NCBI RefSeq assembly: GCF_018324205.1
Contig: NZ_AP023356.1
Location: forward strand, 5,066,001 to 5,130,000
Reading direction: 5' to 3'
Origin: Actinoplanes ianthinogenes
GTDB taxonomy: Bacteria > Actinomycetota > Actinomycetes > Mycobacteriales > Micromonosporaceae
Length of the DNA: 64,000 nt
Part shown: positions 19,253-27,213 of the stretch, piece after piece
Position numbering within the stretch: the stretch's first letter is position 1
Layout of the letters: every line of letters begins with the position of its first letter
Translations under genes and position numbers: made by a program
The notes under the pieces: generated by a model
What the model was told of the DNA's origin: nothing
The model's input: only the letters and a program-made list of their open reading frames with translations
Databases searched by the model: none

Positions 19253-19295
19253 GCGAGCTCGCGAGCGCATCGGCCGGCTCGGTGGAGGCGGCGGC

Positions 19296-20585
19296 ATGAG
19301 CGTGGTCGACAAGCCACGCCGGTCCTGGATGATCGACACCAGTCCGCTGCGGGTGACGGCGTTCCGCCGGATCTGGATCGGCACCGGGGCGTCGTTCTTC
19401 GGCTTCCAGTTCACCGCGGTGGCCGTGCCGGTGCAGATGTTCGCGATCACGCACTCGCCGTTCTGGGTCGGTCTGCTCGGCGTGGCCGGCCTGATCCCGC
19501 TGCTGATCTTCGGGCTCTGGGGCGGCGCGGTGGCCGACGTGGTCGATCGGCGGCGGCTGCTGCTGGCCAGCTCCGCGCTCACCTGGCTGGTGACGCTGGG
19601 CCTGCTGGCGCAGGCCGCGCTGGGGGCGCGCAGCCCGCACCTGCTGCTGGCGCTGACCGCGATCCAGTCGGTCGGTTTCGCGATCAGCACCCCGACTCGC
19701 CAGTCGATCGTCCCGCGGATCGTGCCGACCGCGATGGTCCCGTCGGCGAACACACTGAATTACACGACCACCACGGCCGGCGGGGTGCTCGGCCCGCTGG
19801 CGGCCGGCCTGATCATGGGGATCTGGTCGACCGGCACGGGCGTCGAGGTGGCGTACGCGGTCGACGCGCTGCTGTTCACCGTCACCTTCTGGGCCACCTG
19901 GCGGCTGCCGCCGATCCCGCCGATCGAGCCGGATGACTCCGGCGAGAAGCCGACGGCCGGCCTGCGCGGCATCGTGGTCGGCCTGCGCTACCTGATCACC
20001 CAGCCGGTGCTGCTGCTCTCCTTCGGCATCGACCTGATCGCCATGGTGTTCGCCATGCCGCGGGCGCTGTTCCCGGCGGTGGCCGAGGACCGGTTCGGCG
20101 GCGGCTCCGCGGTCGGCTGGCTGTTCAGCGCGATCGCGATCGGCTCGGTGCTGGCCGGCTTCACCTCCGGCTGGATCAGCCGGGTCCGCCGGCAGGGGAT
20201 CGCGCTGGTGGCCGCGGTGGTCACCTGGGGCGTGGCGATCGGCCTGTCCGGTTTCGCCCACCAGCTCTGGCTGATGGTCCTGCTGCTCGCGGTGGCCGGC
20301 GCGGCCGACCTGGTCAGCGCGGTCTACCGGCAGACGATCATGCAGACGTTCGCCCCGGACCGGCTGCGCGGCCGGCTCCAGGGCGTGTTCACCGTGGTGG
20401 TGGCCGGCGGTCCCCGGCTGGGCGACCTGCGGGCCGGTGGCACCGCCGACCTGACCGGCGTCGGCGCCTCCTGGGTGGGTGGCGGCTTCGTGGCGGCCGG
20501 GCTGGCCGTGGTCCTGGCGTTCGCCTTCCCGGCACTGATCCGTTACCGGCCCGTCCCGGAGCCCGGCGACAATGCCGGACGATAG
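19296..20585 (+). CDS. MFS transporter downstream of pdxH
   Basis: Predicted 429-residue membrane protein of the MFS_3 type (TPLR/LRVTAFRRIWIGTGASFFG start, GGAVADVVDRRRLLL after helix 2, TRQSIVPRIVP after helix 4). The ATG at 19296 has GGAGG about 6 bases upstream. Near residue 370 the usual conserved stretch reads TVVVAGGPRLGDLRAGGTADL, the typical substrate-export pattern of this subfamily. It is co-directional with pdxH and the aldose epimerase, but whether they share a transcript or function is not shown. Confidence 0.83.
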   Translation: MSVVDKPRRSWMIDTSPLRVTAFRRIWIGTGASFFGFQFTAVAVPVQMFAITHSPFWVGLLGVAGLIPLLIFGLWGGAVADVVDRRRLLLASSALTWLVTLGLLAQAALGARSPHLLLALTAIQSVGFAISTPTRQSIVPRIVPTAMVPSANTLNYTTTTAGGVLGPLAAGLIMGIWSTGTGVEVAYAVDALLFTVTFWATWRLPPIPPIEPDDSGEKPTAGLRGIVVGLRYLITQPVLLLSFGIDLIAMVFAMPRALFPAVAEDRFGGGSAVGWLFSAIAIGSVLAGFTSGWISRVRRQGIALVAAVVTWGVAIGLSGFAHQLWLMVLLLAVAGAADLVSAVYRQTIMQTFAPDRLRGRLQGVFTVVVAGGPRLGDLRAGGTADLTGVGASWVGGGFVAAGLAVVLAFAFPALIRYRPVPEPGDNAGR

Positions 20586-20595
20586 TGTCGCGGGT

Positions 20596-21513
20596 ATGAC
20601 AGAGACAGCCGCGAAATCCGGGGTTCAGTGGTCGATCGAGGCAGACGGCCGCCGCGCGGTGCTCGCCGAGGTCGGTGGCACGCTGCGTCACTTCTCGTCC
20701 GGCGGGGTGGAGCTGCTCGACGGCTTCGGCCCGGACGAGATCTCCCCGGGTTCCGCCGGCCAGATCCTCGCGCCGTGGCCGAACCGGATCCGCGACGGGC
20801 AGTACACGTTCGAGGGGACGTCCTATCAGCTCCCGCTCACCGAGCCGGGCCGGCACAACGCCATCCACGGTCTGGTGAACTGGTCCCGCTGGCGGGCCAC
20901 CGAGCACACCGCCTCCGCCGTGACGCTGGAGTACGACCTGCCCGCCCAGGTCGGCTACCCGTGGGCGCTCACCCTGCGGACCCGCTGGTCGGTCTCCGCC
21001 GAGGGGCTGCGCTGCGTGCAGGAGGTGGTGAACACCAGCGACGCGAACGCGCCGTGGGGTTACTCGGTGCACCCGTACCTGCGGCTGCCCGGTGTCACGG
21101 TGGACAACACGGTGCTCCAGGTGCCGGCGAAAACCCGGATCCTGGCCGACGCCCGGCTGCTCCCGATCGGCGCGGTCAAGGTGGCCGGCACCGAGTTCGA
21201 TTACGCCGAGCCGCGGCGGATCGGCACCGCGATCCTGGACACCACGTTCGGCGACATCGACTTCGGCCCGGACGGGCTCACCGAGGTGGTGCTCGCCGAC
21301 CCGGCCTCGGACGCGAAGATCATCTTCTGGGCCGACGACAAATTCAAGTACTGGCAGATCTTCTCCGGCGACACACTGCACGGCGAGCGGCACCGCCGGT
21401 CGATCGCGATCGAGCCGATGACCTGCCCGCCGGACGCGTTCCGCTCCAGCCGTGACCTGATCACGCTGACCCCGGGCGAGACCTGGACCACCGCGTGGGG
21501 GATCCGCGCCTGA
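20596..21513 (+). CDS. Aldose 1-epimerase family protein
   Basis: Predicted 305-residue sugar mutarotase of the GalM superfamily, interconverting alpha and beta anomers of aldoses. Visible marks are the PWPNRIRDGQYTFEG strand pair, NAIHGLVNW with the first catalytic-type histidine, WGYSVHPYLRL with the second, and a C-terminal IAIEPMTCPPDAF with the catalytic glutamate. ATG 20596 follows the MFS stop by 10 bases. The stop overlaps the next gene's ATG by one base (TGATG), so it is coupled to the nitroreductase. Confidence 0.87.
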   Translation: MTETAAKSGVQWSIEADGRRAVLAEVGGTLRHFSSGGVELLDGFGPDEISPGSAGQILAPWPNRIRDGQYTFEGTSYQLPLTEPGRHNAIHGLVNWSRWRATEHTASAVTLEYDLPAQVGYPWALTLRTRWSVSAEGLRCVQEVVNTSDANAPWGYSVHPYLRLPGVTVDNTVLQVPAKTRILADARLLPIGAVKVAGTEFDYAEPRRIGTAILDTTFGDIDFGPDGLTEVVLADPASDAKIIFWADDKFKYWQIFSGDTLHGERHRRSIAIEPMTCPPDAFRSSRDLITLTPGETWTTAWGIRA

Positions 21514-22130
21514 TGGAGTTCGACGAGGTGGTCCGCCGGCGGCAGATGGTCCGTGGGTACGACCCCGCGCGGCCGGTGCCGCCGGAGCTGGTCGACAAGA
21601 TCGTCCGGCACGGGCTGCGGGCGCCGTCGGCGGGTTTCTCCCAGGGGTGGAGCTTCCTGGTCCTCACCGATCCGGCCGACCGGGAGCGGTTCTGGTCGGT
21701 CACGGCTTCCTCGGAGGGCGAGGCCGGCGGCTGGCTCCAGCGGATGAGCACCGCGCCGCTGATCATCGTCGCCCTGTCGAACAAATCGGTTTATCTCGAC
21801 CGATATGCAGAATCCGACAAGGGCTGGACGGACCGGGACGAGGCGCGCTGGCCGGTGCCGTACTGGGACGTCGACACCGGGTTCGCCGCGCTGCTGATGC
21901 ACCTGACCGCGGTGAACGAGGGGCTCGGCTCGTGCTTCATCGGGCTGCCCCCGGATCGGATCGACGCGTTCCGTGCGGCGTTCGGGGTACCGGACCTGTT
22001 CAACCCGGTCGGCGCGCTGACCGTCGGATACCGGGGAGCGGACAAGAGGTCACCGTCACTCAAGCGCGGCCACCGTCCGGTGGACGACGTGGTGCATCAT
22101 GGCCGGTGGGCTTCGGCCGCAGGGGCTTGA
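21513..22130 (+). CDS. Nitroreductase family oxidoreductase
   Basis: Predicted 205-residue flavoprotein. The start MEFDEVVRRRQMVRGYDPARP with the R-R-Q-M-V-R FMN-binding pattern, LRAPSAGFSQGWSFLVL, and GLGSCFIGLPPDRIDAFRAAFG are typical of the nitroreductase/FMN reductase family, which reduces nitro groups, quinones or related substrates with NAD(P)H. It starts on the A of the preceding TGA. The physiological substrate is unknown. Confidence 0.86.
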   Translation: MEFDEVVRRRQMVRGYDPARPVPPELVDKIVRHGLRAPSAGFSQGWSFLVLTDPADRERFWSVTASSEGEAGGWLQRMSTAPLIIVALSNKSVYLDRYAESDKGWTDRDEARWPVPYWDVDTGFAALLMHLTAVNEGLGSCFIGLPPDRIDAFRAAFGVPDLFNPVGALTVGYRGADKRSPSLKRGHRPVDDVVHHGRWASAAGA

Positions 22131-22188
22131 CCGCACTGCGGCTACGCTGGCATACCGACGACGTTTCGCAGGGAGAGGGGCAGCCGCC

Positions 22189-22485
22189 GTGATCTTCAAA
22201 GCGGTCCGGGACGGAGCCCCGTACCCCGATCACCACACCACGCTGAAGGCGTGGGCGGAGATCCCGCCGCGGCCGATCCGGCTCGCCGACCTGATCACCA
22301 CCAAGCGGGAGCTGGCGCTGGACAAGCTGCTGGCCGAGGACTCGACGTTCTACGGGGATCTGTTCCCGCACGTCGTGGAGTATCAGGGCGCCCTCTATCT
22401 GGAGGACGGGCTGCACCGGGCGCTGCGGGCGGCGTTGCAGCAGCGGAACCAGATTCACGCGCGGGTGCTGGTCGTCGAGGGCTAA
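22189..22485 (+). CDS. VapB-family-like small protein without a toxin partner
   Basis: 98 residues starting at GTG 22189, with GGGAGAGGGG upstream. The sequence (MIFKAVRDGAPYPDHHT, RLADLITTKRELALDKLLAEDS, LYLEDGLHRALRAALQQR) resembles a widespread actinomycete family that automated annotation calls type II VapB-family antitoxin. No PIN-domain toxin is adjacent: the nitroreductase lies upstream and a DUF4230 membrane protein downstream. I therefore treat the antitoxin label as doubtful. The gene probably has a housekeeping role that remains undescribed. Confidence 0.7.
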   Translation: MIFKAVRDGAPYPDHHTTLKAWAEIPPRPIRLADLITTKRELALDKLLAEDSTFYGDLFPHVVEYQGALYLEDGLHRALRAALQQRNQIHARVLVVEG

Positions 22486-22570
22486 ACCCTTTGTCGGGTT
22501 TTCCCGCTGGATGCGAGTGTTACCGCTCCTCCGGTCGCGAATTGTCAGACCCCCTCCGTACCGTTGGGGC

Positions 22571-23314
22571 ATGGCCAACTCACCGGATGTCGAAGAGCCG
22601 ACGACGGAGTATCCGGCCGTGCCCGATGGAGCCGAGCCGGTCGCCCCGGCCGTCCCGCTGGAGCACAGGCCGAGCTTCTTCGCCCGGCTGCTGATCTTCA
22701 TCGGCGTCGTCTTCGCCCTGATCGTCGCGTCCTGCTTCGGGCTGCGCGCGATGCACGTGCTCCCCACCTTCGACAACCCGTTCTCGGACCAGACCGTCGA
22801 CCGCAGCCAGCCGGTGCTGCTCCAGTCCATGCGCGACCTGCATCGTTATGTGGCGGCCGACGGCACCTTCCAGGTCATCGTCGACCTCCAGCAGAACCGG
22901 GAGAACATCCCCGACTTCCTGGTCAACCGGCGGATCCTGTTCGTCGGCTCGGGCACGGTGGAGGCCTATGTCGACTTCAGCGCCCTCTCCGGGGACGCAC
23001 TGAAGGTCGACAACGAGAAGAAGACCATCGAGCTCACCCTTCCGCCGCCGCAGCAGTCGACGGCCGCCCTCGACATGGCGAAAAGTTACGTGGTCGAAGA
23101 GGATCGCGGTCTGTTGACGAGCATCGGCGACGCGTTCCGCAGTGACACGGACAAGCAGCAGCGGGTCTATCAGATGGCCCAGGAGAAAATCACTGAGGCG
23201 GCCAAGTCGAGTGGGCTCGATCAGCGGGCTCAGCAGAACACTCAGTTGATGCTGGAGAGCTTGTTCGTGCGGTTGGGTTACACGTCGGTCAAGGTCACCT
23301 TCACGACTCCCTGA
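22571..23314 (+). CDS. DUF4230 membrane-anchored protein
   Basis: Predicted 247 residues: an acidic Pro-rich N-terminus (1-35), one transmembrane helix (about 40-60, LLIFIGVVFALIVASCF), then an extracytoplasmic domain that fits DUF4230 (SMRDLHRYVAADGTFQVIVD, VGSGTVEAYVDF, and a charged C-terminal helix ending in a strand). The function is unknown. ATG 22571 follows a T-rich intergenic stretch. A perfect 14-bp hairpin terminator follows the stop. Confidence 0.8.
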   Translation: MANSPDVEEPTTEYPAVPDGAEPVAPAVPLEHRPSFFARLLIFIGVVFALIVASCFGLRAMHVLPTFDNPFSDQTVDRSQPVLLQSMRDLHRYVAADGTFQVIVDLQQNRENIPDFLVNRRILFVGSGTVEAYVDFSALSGDALKVDNEKKTIELTLPPPQQSTAALDMAKSYVVEEDRGLLTSIGDAFRSDTDKQQRVYQMAQEKITEAAKSSGLDQRAQQNTQLMLESLFVRLGYTSVKVTFTTP

Positions 23315-23326
23315 CGGGGATTAGGT

Positions 23327-23364
23327 GACGCCGCCGCCCCCGGGGGTGGTGGGGCGGCGGCGTC
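23327..23364 (+). terminator. Hairpin terminator after DUF4230 gene
   Basis: A perfect 14-bp inverted repeat, GACGCCGCCGCCCC with its complement and a 10-base loop, starts 13 bases after the stop codon. Confidence 0.85.
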
Positions 23365-23559
23365 GGGAATCGCGGCCCGGTGGTTGGCGGGGCTGCGATT
23401 CGGCTTGGGGCCCGGTGGGCGGCGGTGCCGCTTGCCGGGTCTTTGTGTTCTTCGGGTGCCGGCCGGAGAGTGCTGCCTATCGGTATGACGGTGGGTGCGG
23501 CTCATCGTTCGAATTCGCTCGCGGCTGGTGCCTTGTCTCGCTGATGGCGGCGGGGGACC

Positions 23560-23700
23560 GCGTTCGCTCGGGGTGGTTGGCCGTGGACCGCTTCGGTTCG
23601 GGGTTGTTGCCCATGGATCGCTTCGGTCGAGGTGGTGGCCGGAGGAGCGCTTCGATTCGGGGTGGTGGCTGGTGGATTGTGGGGTTCGGGCTGGCGGATC
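23560..23700. repeat. Degenerate ~30-bp direct repeats
   Basis: CGCTTCGGTTCGGGGTTG and variants recur at about 23590, 23620 and 23650 with roughly 30-base spacing, in G/T-rich sequence. Frames are open by composition only. Confidence 0.55.
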
Positions 23701-23775
23701 GCTCTGGTTTGGAGTAGCGGCCTTGGGCCGTTTGGCCGGCGGGATTGCTTGCTCGCGGCGGTGAGGGGGATTTGG

Positions 23776-23806
23776 CCGCCCCGCCCCCGGGGGTGGGGCG
23801 GGGCGG
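23776..23806. terminator. GC hairpin inside the repeat region
   Basis: A perfect 12-bp inverted repeat (CCGCCCCGCCCC with its complement, 7-base loop). No gene ends here, so it may be a relic of the terminator at 23327 or a bidirectional stop. Confidence 0.45.
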
Positions 23807-24073
23807 GGTCCCGGCCGGGTGTGCCAGCCCGGCTTCCGCCCGGCCGGGAGCTTGGTGACCGGCGGGTTGGGCGCCGGTCCGTAGTTGCGTATCGGATATG
23901 TGCCCCGAAAGCCGACGGATTACTCGCCAGACATCGATGTCCTTCGTGAACTCCGGTGGTGGCGGGCTGCGTCAGCCGAGGTGAGGTGATCGACGATCTT
24001 TGGTGCCGCCAGGTGGAAGCGCTCGCTTGGGGGCCTGAGGTGCGCCTGCGGTGCTGTTTGGTCTTGGAAGACC

Positions 24074-24290
24074 GGTGGCCTGGAGGGGCGGTTGACCCTT
24101 CGGGAGGCAGGTGGCCCGGAGGGACGGTCCGGCCTTTGCACGGCGGGTGGCCCGGAGGGACGGTTCGGCGCTTGTGCGGCGGGTGGTCTGGAGGGTGGGT
24201 CGGCGCTTGCATGGCGGGTGGTCTGGAGGACGGTTCGGCGCTTCGTGGCGGGTGGCCTGAAGGGCGGGTCGGCCTTTGCGCGGCGGGAGA
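24074..24290. repeat. ~36-bp direct repeats, about six units
   Basis: Units starting GGTGGCC/GGTGGTC-GGAGG occur at 24074, 24110, 24146, 24182, 24217 and 24251, spaced 36, 36, 36, 35 and 34 bases. A decayed seventh unit follows near 24286. The whole interval 23315-24347 contains no supportable gene, only these repeats and two hairpins. The direct spacing has no constant spacer/variable spacer pattern, so it is not a CRISPR array. Confidence 0.8.
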
Positions 24291-24347
24291 ACCGGGGGCG
24301 GATCGCCCTTCCGCGGGAGGGTGGGCCGCGGAAGGGCTGGGTGTGGG

Positions 24348-24551
24348 TTACTCGCTGGGCATGAGGGCCCAGAGGATCAGGTAGGCGAGGAACTGCGGGC
24401 CCGGAAGCAGGCAGGACAGGACGAACAGCAGCCGGACCGTTCCGGAGGACAGCCCGGTGCGGCGGGCCAGACCGGCGCAGACGCCGGCGATCCAGCGGTC
24501 GTGGCGCGGGCGGGTCAGGCGGCTCGACTTCAGAGGGCTGGTCACGATCAT
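24348..24551 (-). CDS. PspC domain protein
   Basis: Predicted 67-residue small membrane protein. RPRHDRWIAGVCAGLARRTGLSSGTVRLLFVL is the PspC domain (split here as DRWIAGVCAGLARR and TVRLLFVL), followed by a hydrophobic helix ending LILWALMPSE. PspC proteins take part in envelope-stress signalling in many bacteria. ATG 24551 is chosen because AAGGAG lies about 6 bases upstream; a longer frame has no ribosome site. It stands alone, divergent from the phosphatidyltransferase gene. Confidence 0.85.
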   Translation of the reverse strand: MIVTSPLKSSRLTRPRHDRWIAGVCAGLARRTGLSSGTVRLLFVLSCLLPGPQFLAYLILWALMPSE

Positions 24552-24758
24552 CCACTCCTTCAGTGGTGGCCGGGGCGTTCTGCCTCGGACCACTTCGACG
24601 TTAGGTACGGCGGCTCGGCCCTCCCTCATCCCGCAGGCGGAGAGTCGCGACCAAGCTCCCGTAAGGGGGACCCGTACCCGGCCGACTCCCGCTGTTAACC
24701 TTTAGCCGTCTTGCGGGCCCCCTGGCTGCGGGCTCGTGTTCATCTGTGGAGGCGAACG

Positions 24759-26702
24759 GTGCCGCTGGCCCTCCTTTACCCGGGTGCCGGCGCCGCACTC
24801 GCCGGCGACGAGCTGAGCCGTGACCTCATCGACGCCCTGCACGCCGCCGGGGCGACCGAGATCGATCGGGTGGAGTCCGGGGCTGATCTGCCGGGGCGGA
24901 TTCGTGAGGCGGGCCGCCGGGCGCACGACGCCGGCGAGGCACTGCTGATCTGCGCGGACGATCTGGTCACCCACCACAGCCTGCTGTGGATGCTGGCCAC
25001 CGATCCGGCCGGGCGCAGTACCGTGCTGCTGACTCCGGATCCGGCGGGTGACCTGCGGGAGGATCGGGGCCGGGCGGTGCCGGCCGCGGGTGCGGGCACG
25101 GTGCGCTTTCTCGGGGCGATGTGCCTGGCGCCGACGGATCTGTTGCTTCTGGAGAAGGTCGTCGACCGGCTCCCGGCGTACGGAAAAGGCATCCCGACCG
25201 AAACCGGCCGTGACGCCGCAGCGGATTCCGCGGGTGGAGCGGACCTGGCGGCTGAAGTGGATCTTGCAGGCGCGGGGCTTCTGGGCCTGCTGCTCGAGGC
25301 GGGGCTGGTGCCGGCGGCGGTCCGGGTGCGGCTGCTGCATGCCGAGCGGGTGCGGACGGATGCGGAGTTCGCCGCCGCGCGGCGGCGGGTCGACGGGATC
25401 GACGAGGAGCGGGCGCGCCTGCGACTCGCGGTCAAGGAACAGGACGACTTCTTCACGACGTACGCCGTGAGCAGCTGGTCTCCGCTGGTCACCCGCACCG
25501 CCGCGCGTCTCGGGCTGAGCCCGACCGCGGTCACCGGGCTCTCCGTGCTGTTCGCCGGGGCGGCCGCGCTCTCCTTCTGGCAGGCCTCCCGGATCGCGAT
25601 GATCCTCGGCGGGATACTGCTTTACCTGGGCTTCGTGCTGGACTGTGTGGACGGTCAGCTGGCCCGGTACACCCGGCGGTTCGACGCGTTCGGTGGCTGG
25701 CTGGACACGATGGCCGACCGGGCGAAGGAGTATGCGGTCTACGCCGGGCTGGCGGCCGGGGCGGACCGGATCGGGTTGCCCTACGCGTGGCCGCTGGCGA
25801 TCACCGCGATCGCCCTGCAGACGGTGCGGCACATGACCGACACGTGGTACGGCGCGCTGCACGACGAGGCGGCCGCCCGGCCGCGCCCGCAGGCGGCCGG
25901 TGGGGTCGGCGCCCGGCTCTCCGCGGCATCGCAGGCGGCGCAGAGCAGCCGGGGCTCGCTGATCTACTGGGCGAAGCGGATCGTGGTCTTCCCGATCGGC
26001 GAGCGCTGGGCGTTGATCGCGGTGGCCGCCGCGCTGACGAATGGGCGTGTCGCGCTGACCGCGATCGTCGGGTTCGGTGCGCTGGCGTTCGTCTACACGC
26101 TGTCGCTGCGGTCGCTGCGCGCGCTGTCGATGCGGGTGGCCGTGCTGAACACGGTCGACACCGCGCGGCATCGCGACGACGGGTGGCTCGCGCGGTACCT
26201 GCTGGGCCGGGCCCGGATGGACTTTCCGCTGGTGGTGACGGCGGTGCTGGCGGCGTACGCGATGGTCGGCCCGGCCGTCGGCGAACCGTTGCGGACCGGC
26301 ATCCTGGCGGGCGGGATCCCGGCGGCCCTGGCGGCCGGGATGACCGCGCGAGCCCGCCACGACCGGGCGCTGGACTGGCTGGTGCCGGCCGCGCTGCGGG
26401 CCGCGGAGTACCTGTTCGTGATCCTCGCCGGGGTGGTCGGCGGGGTGCCGTGGCCGCTGGTGTTCCTGGTGCTGTTCGTGCTGGCGCTGCGGCACTACGA
26501 CCTGACGGCGCGGATGGAGAAGGGCGCGCCGGGCACCCGGGCCGGTGCGGCGGTGCTGGGCTGGGAGGGCCGGACGGTGCTGCTGATCGGGGTGACGCTG
26601 GCGGGCTTCGCGATCGGCGGGTTCGGGGTGCTGGCGGCGCTGGCCGGGGGAGTGTTCCTGATCACGGCGGCTCGCGATTGGCGGGCCTCCCGCGAGCGCT
26701 GA
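24759..26702 (+). CDS. CDP-alcohol phosphatidyltransferase fused to N-terminal and DUF5941-type domains
   Basis: 647 residues with GTG start after GTGGAGG. The catalytic motif D-x2-D-G-x2-A-R-x8-G-x3-D-x3-D is complete from about residue 295 (DCVDGQLAR, then GGWLDTMAD), so the enzyme should transfer a phospho-alcohol from a CDP-alcohol to an acceptor in the membrane. About 290 residues precede it: a soluble alpha/beta part that resembles a decayed nucleotidyltransferase (LLYPGAGAAL, AGEALLICADD) plus a charged helical segment (RRVDGIDEERARLRL). The C-terminal third has several more helices and fits DUF5941. The substrates are unknown. It is a stand-alone gene. Confidence 0.82.
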   Translation: MPLALLYPGAGAALAGDELSRDLIDALHAAGATEIDRVESGADLPGRIREAGRRAHDAGEALLICADDLVTHHSLLWMLATDPAGRSTVLLTPDPAGDLREDRGRAVPAAGAGTVRFLGAMCLAPTDLLLLEKVVDRLPAYGKGIPTETGRDAAADSAGGADLAAEVDLAGAGLLGLLLEAGLVPAAVRVRLLHAERVRTDAEFAAARRRVDGIDEERARLRLAVKEQDDFFTTYAVSSWSPLVTRTAARLGLSPTAVTGLSVLFAGAAALSFWQASRIAMILGGILLYLGFVLDCVDGQLARYTRRFDAFGGWLDTMADRAKEYAVYAGLAAGADRIGLPYAWPLAITAIALQTVRHMTDTWYGALHDEAAARPRPQAAGGVGARLSAASQAAQSSRGSLIYWAKRIVVFPIGERWALIAVAAALTNGRVALTAIVGFGALAFVYTLSLRSLRALSMRVAVLNTVDTARHRDDGWLARYLLGRARMDFPLVVTAVLAAYAMVGPAVGEPLRTGILAGGIPAALAAGMTARARHDRALDWLVPAALRAAEYLFVILAGVVGGVPWPLVFLVLFVLALRHYDLTARMEKGAPGTRAGAAVLGWEGRTVLLIGVTLAGFAIGGFGVLAALAGGVFLITAARDWRASRER

Positions 26703-26776
26703 GGGCGGCCGACTGAGTAAGGCACGCTGAGGGTGGCCGACTGAGTAAGGCACGCGGAGGGCGGCCGGCTGGGTTG
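26697..26776. repeat. 28-bp tandem repeat, two and a half copies
   Basis: Units of 28 bp begin CGCTGAGGGCGGCC at 26697 and 26725, each containing CCGACTGAGTAAGGCA, with a diverged third copy from 26753. The first unit includes the stop codon of the phosphatidyltransferase gene. The rest of the gap to 27213 is an A+T-richer area at about 27050-27130 that should hold the promoter of the ABC ATPase gene, and I see no gene in it. Confidence 0.8.
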
Positions 26777-27213
26777 CGCGGCGGCCGACTGTGGCCGCGA
26801 ACCGAACGGGACCGGAAGGCTCGGCGGAACGGGGCTCGGTGGTGGGCCGTGGGCGGGGCTTCCGGTCGTACCGAAAGCGGTTGAACAGGGATCAAGGGCG
26901 GCCGTGAGTGGGCGGCGGGTCCGGCGTGGGCTGGATCTGGGCTTAAGCGGACATGAGGGCATTCTTAACCGCGGGTGAACCAGCGGCCCGGTGGGCAGGT
27001 CCGCAGTGGCGCAAGGCACCCTGGCGATTTGTCGGTTCTTGCTGGGAACGTGCACACAAAGGGCCCGAGAGTTCAGATCTCAGTAATCGATTGATCACTA
27101 TCCGCGAATGGCACGTTCGTCCGATGGCAAAGCATCGAAGCCCCTCGCAAAGTCAGTACCCGATCGCCGACCGTCGTGGGATCGGGATCACAAAACCGTG
27201 GGGGAGGTTGGCG

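Noticed and set aside
22189-22485. Toxin-antitoxin module
   Set aside because: No toxin-like gene is adjacent on either strand; only the family label suggests an antitoxin.
24702-26753. A 683-codon minus-strand frame
   Set aside because: It is antisense to the CDP-alcohol phosphatidyltransferase, with Arg/Gln/His-rich composition and no motif.
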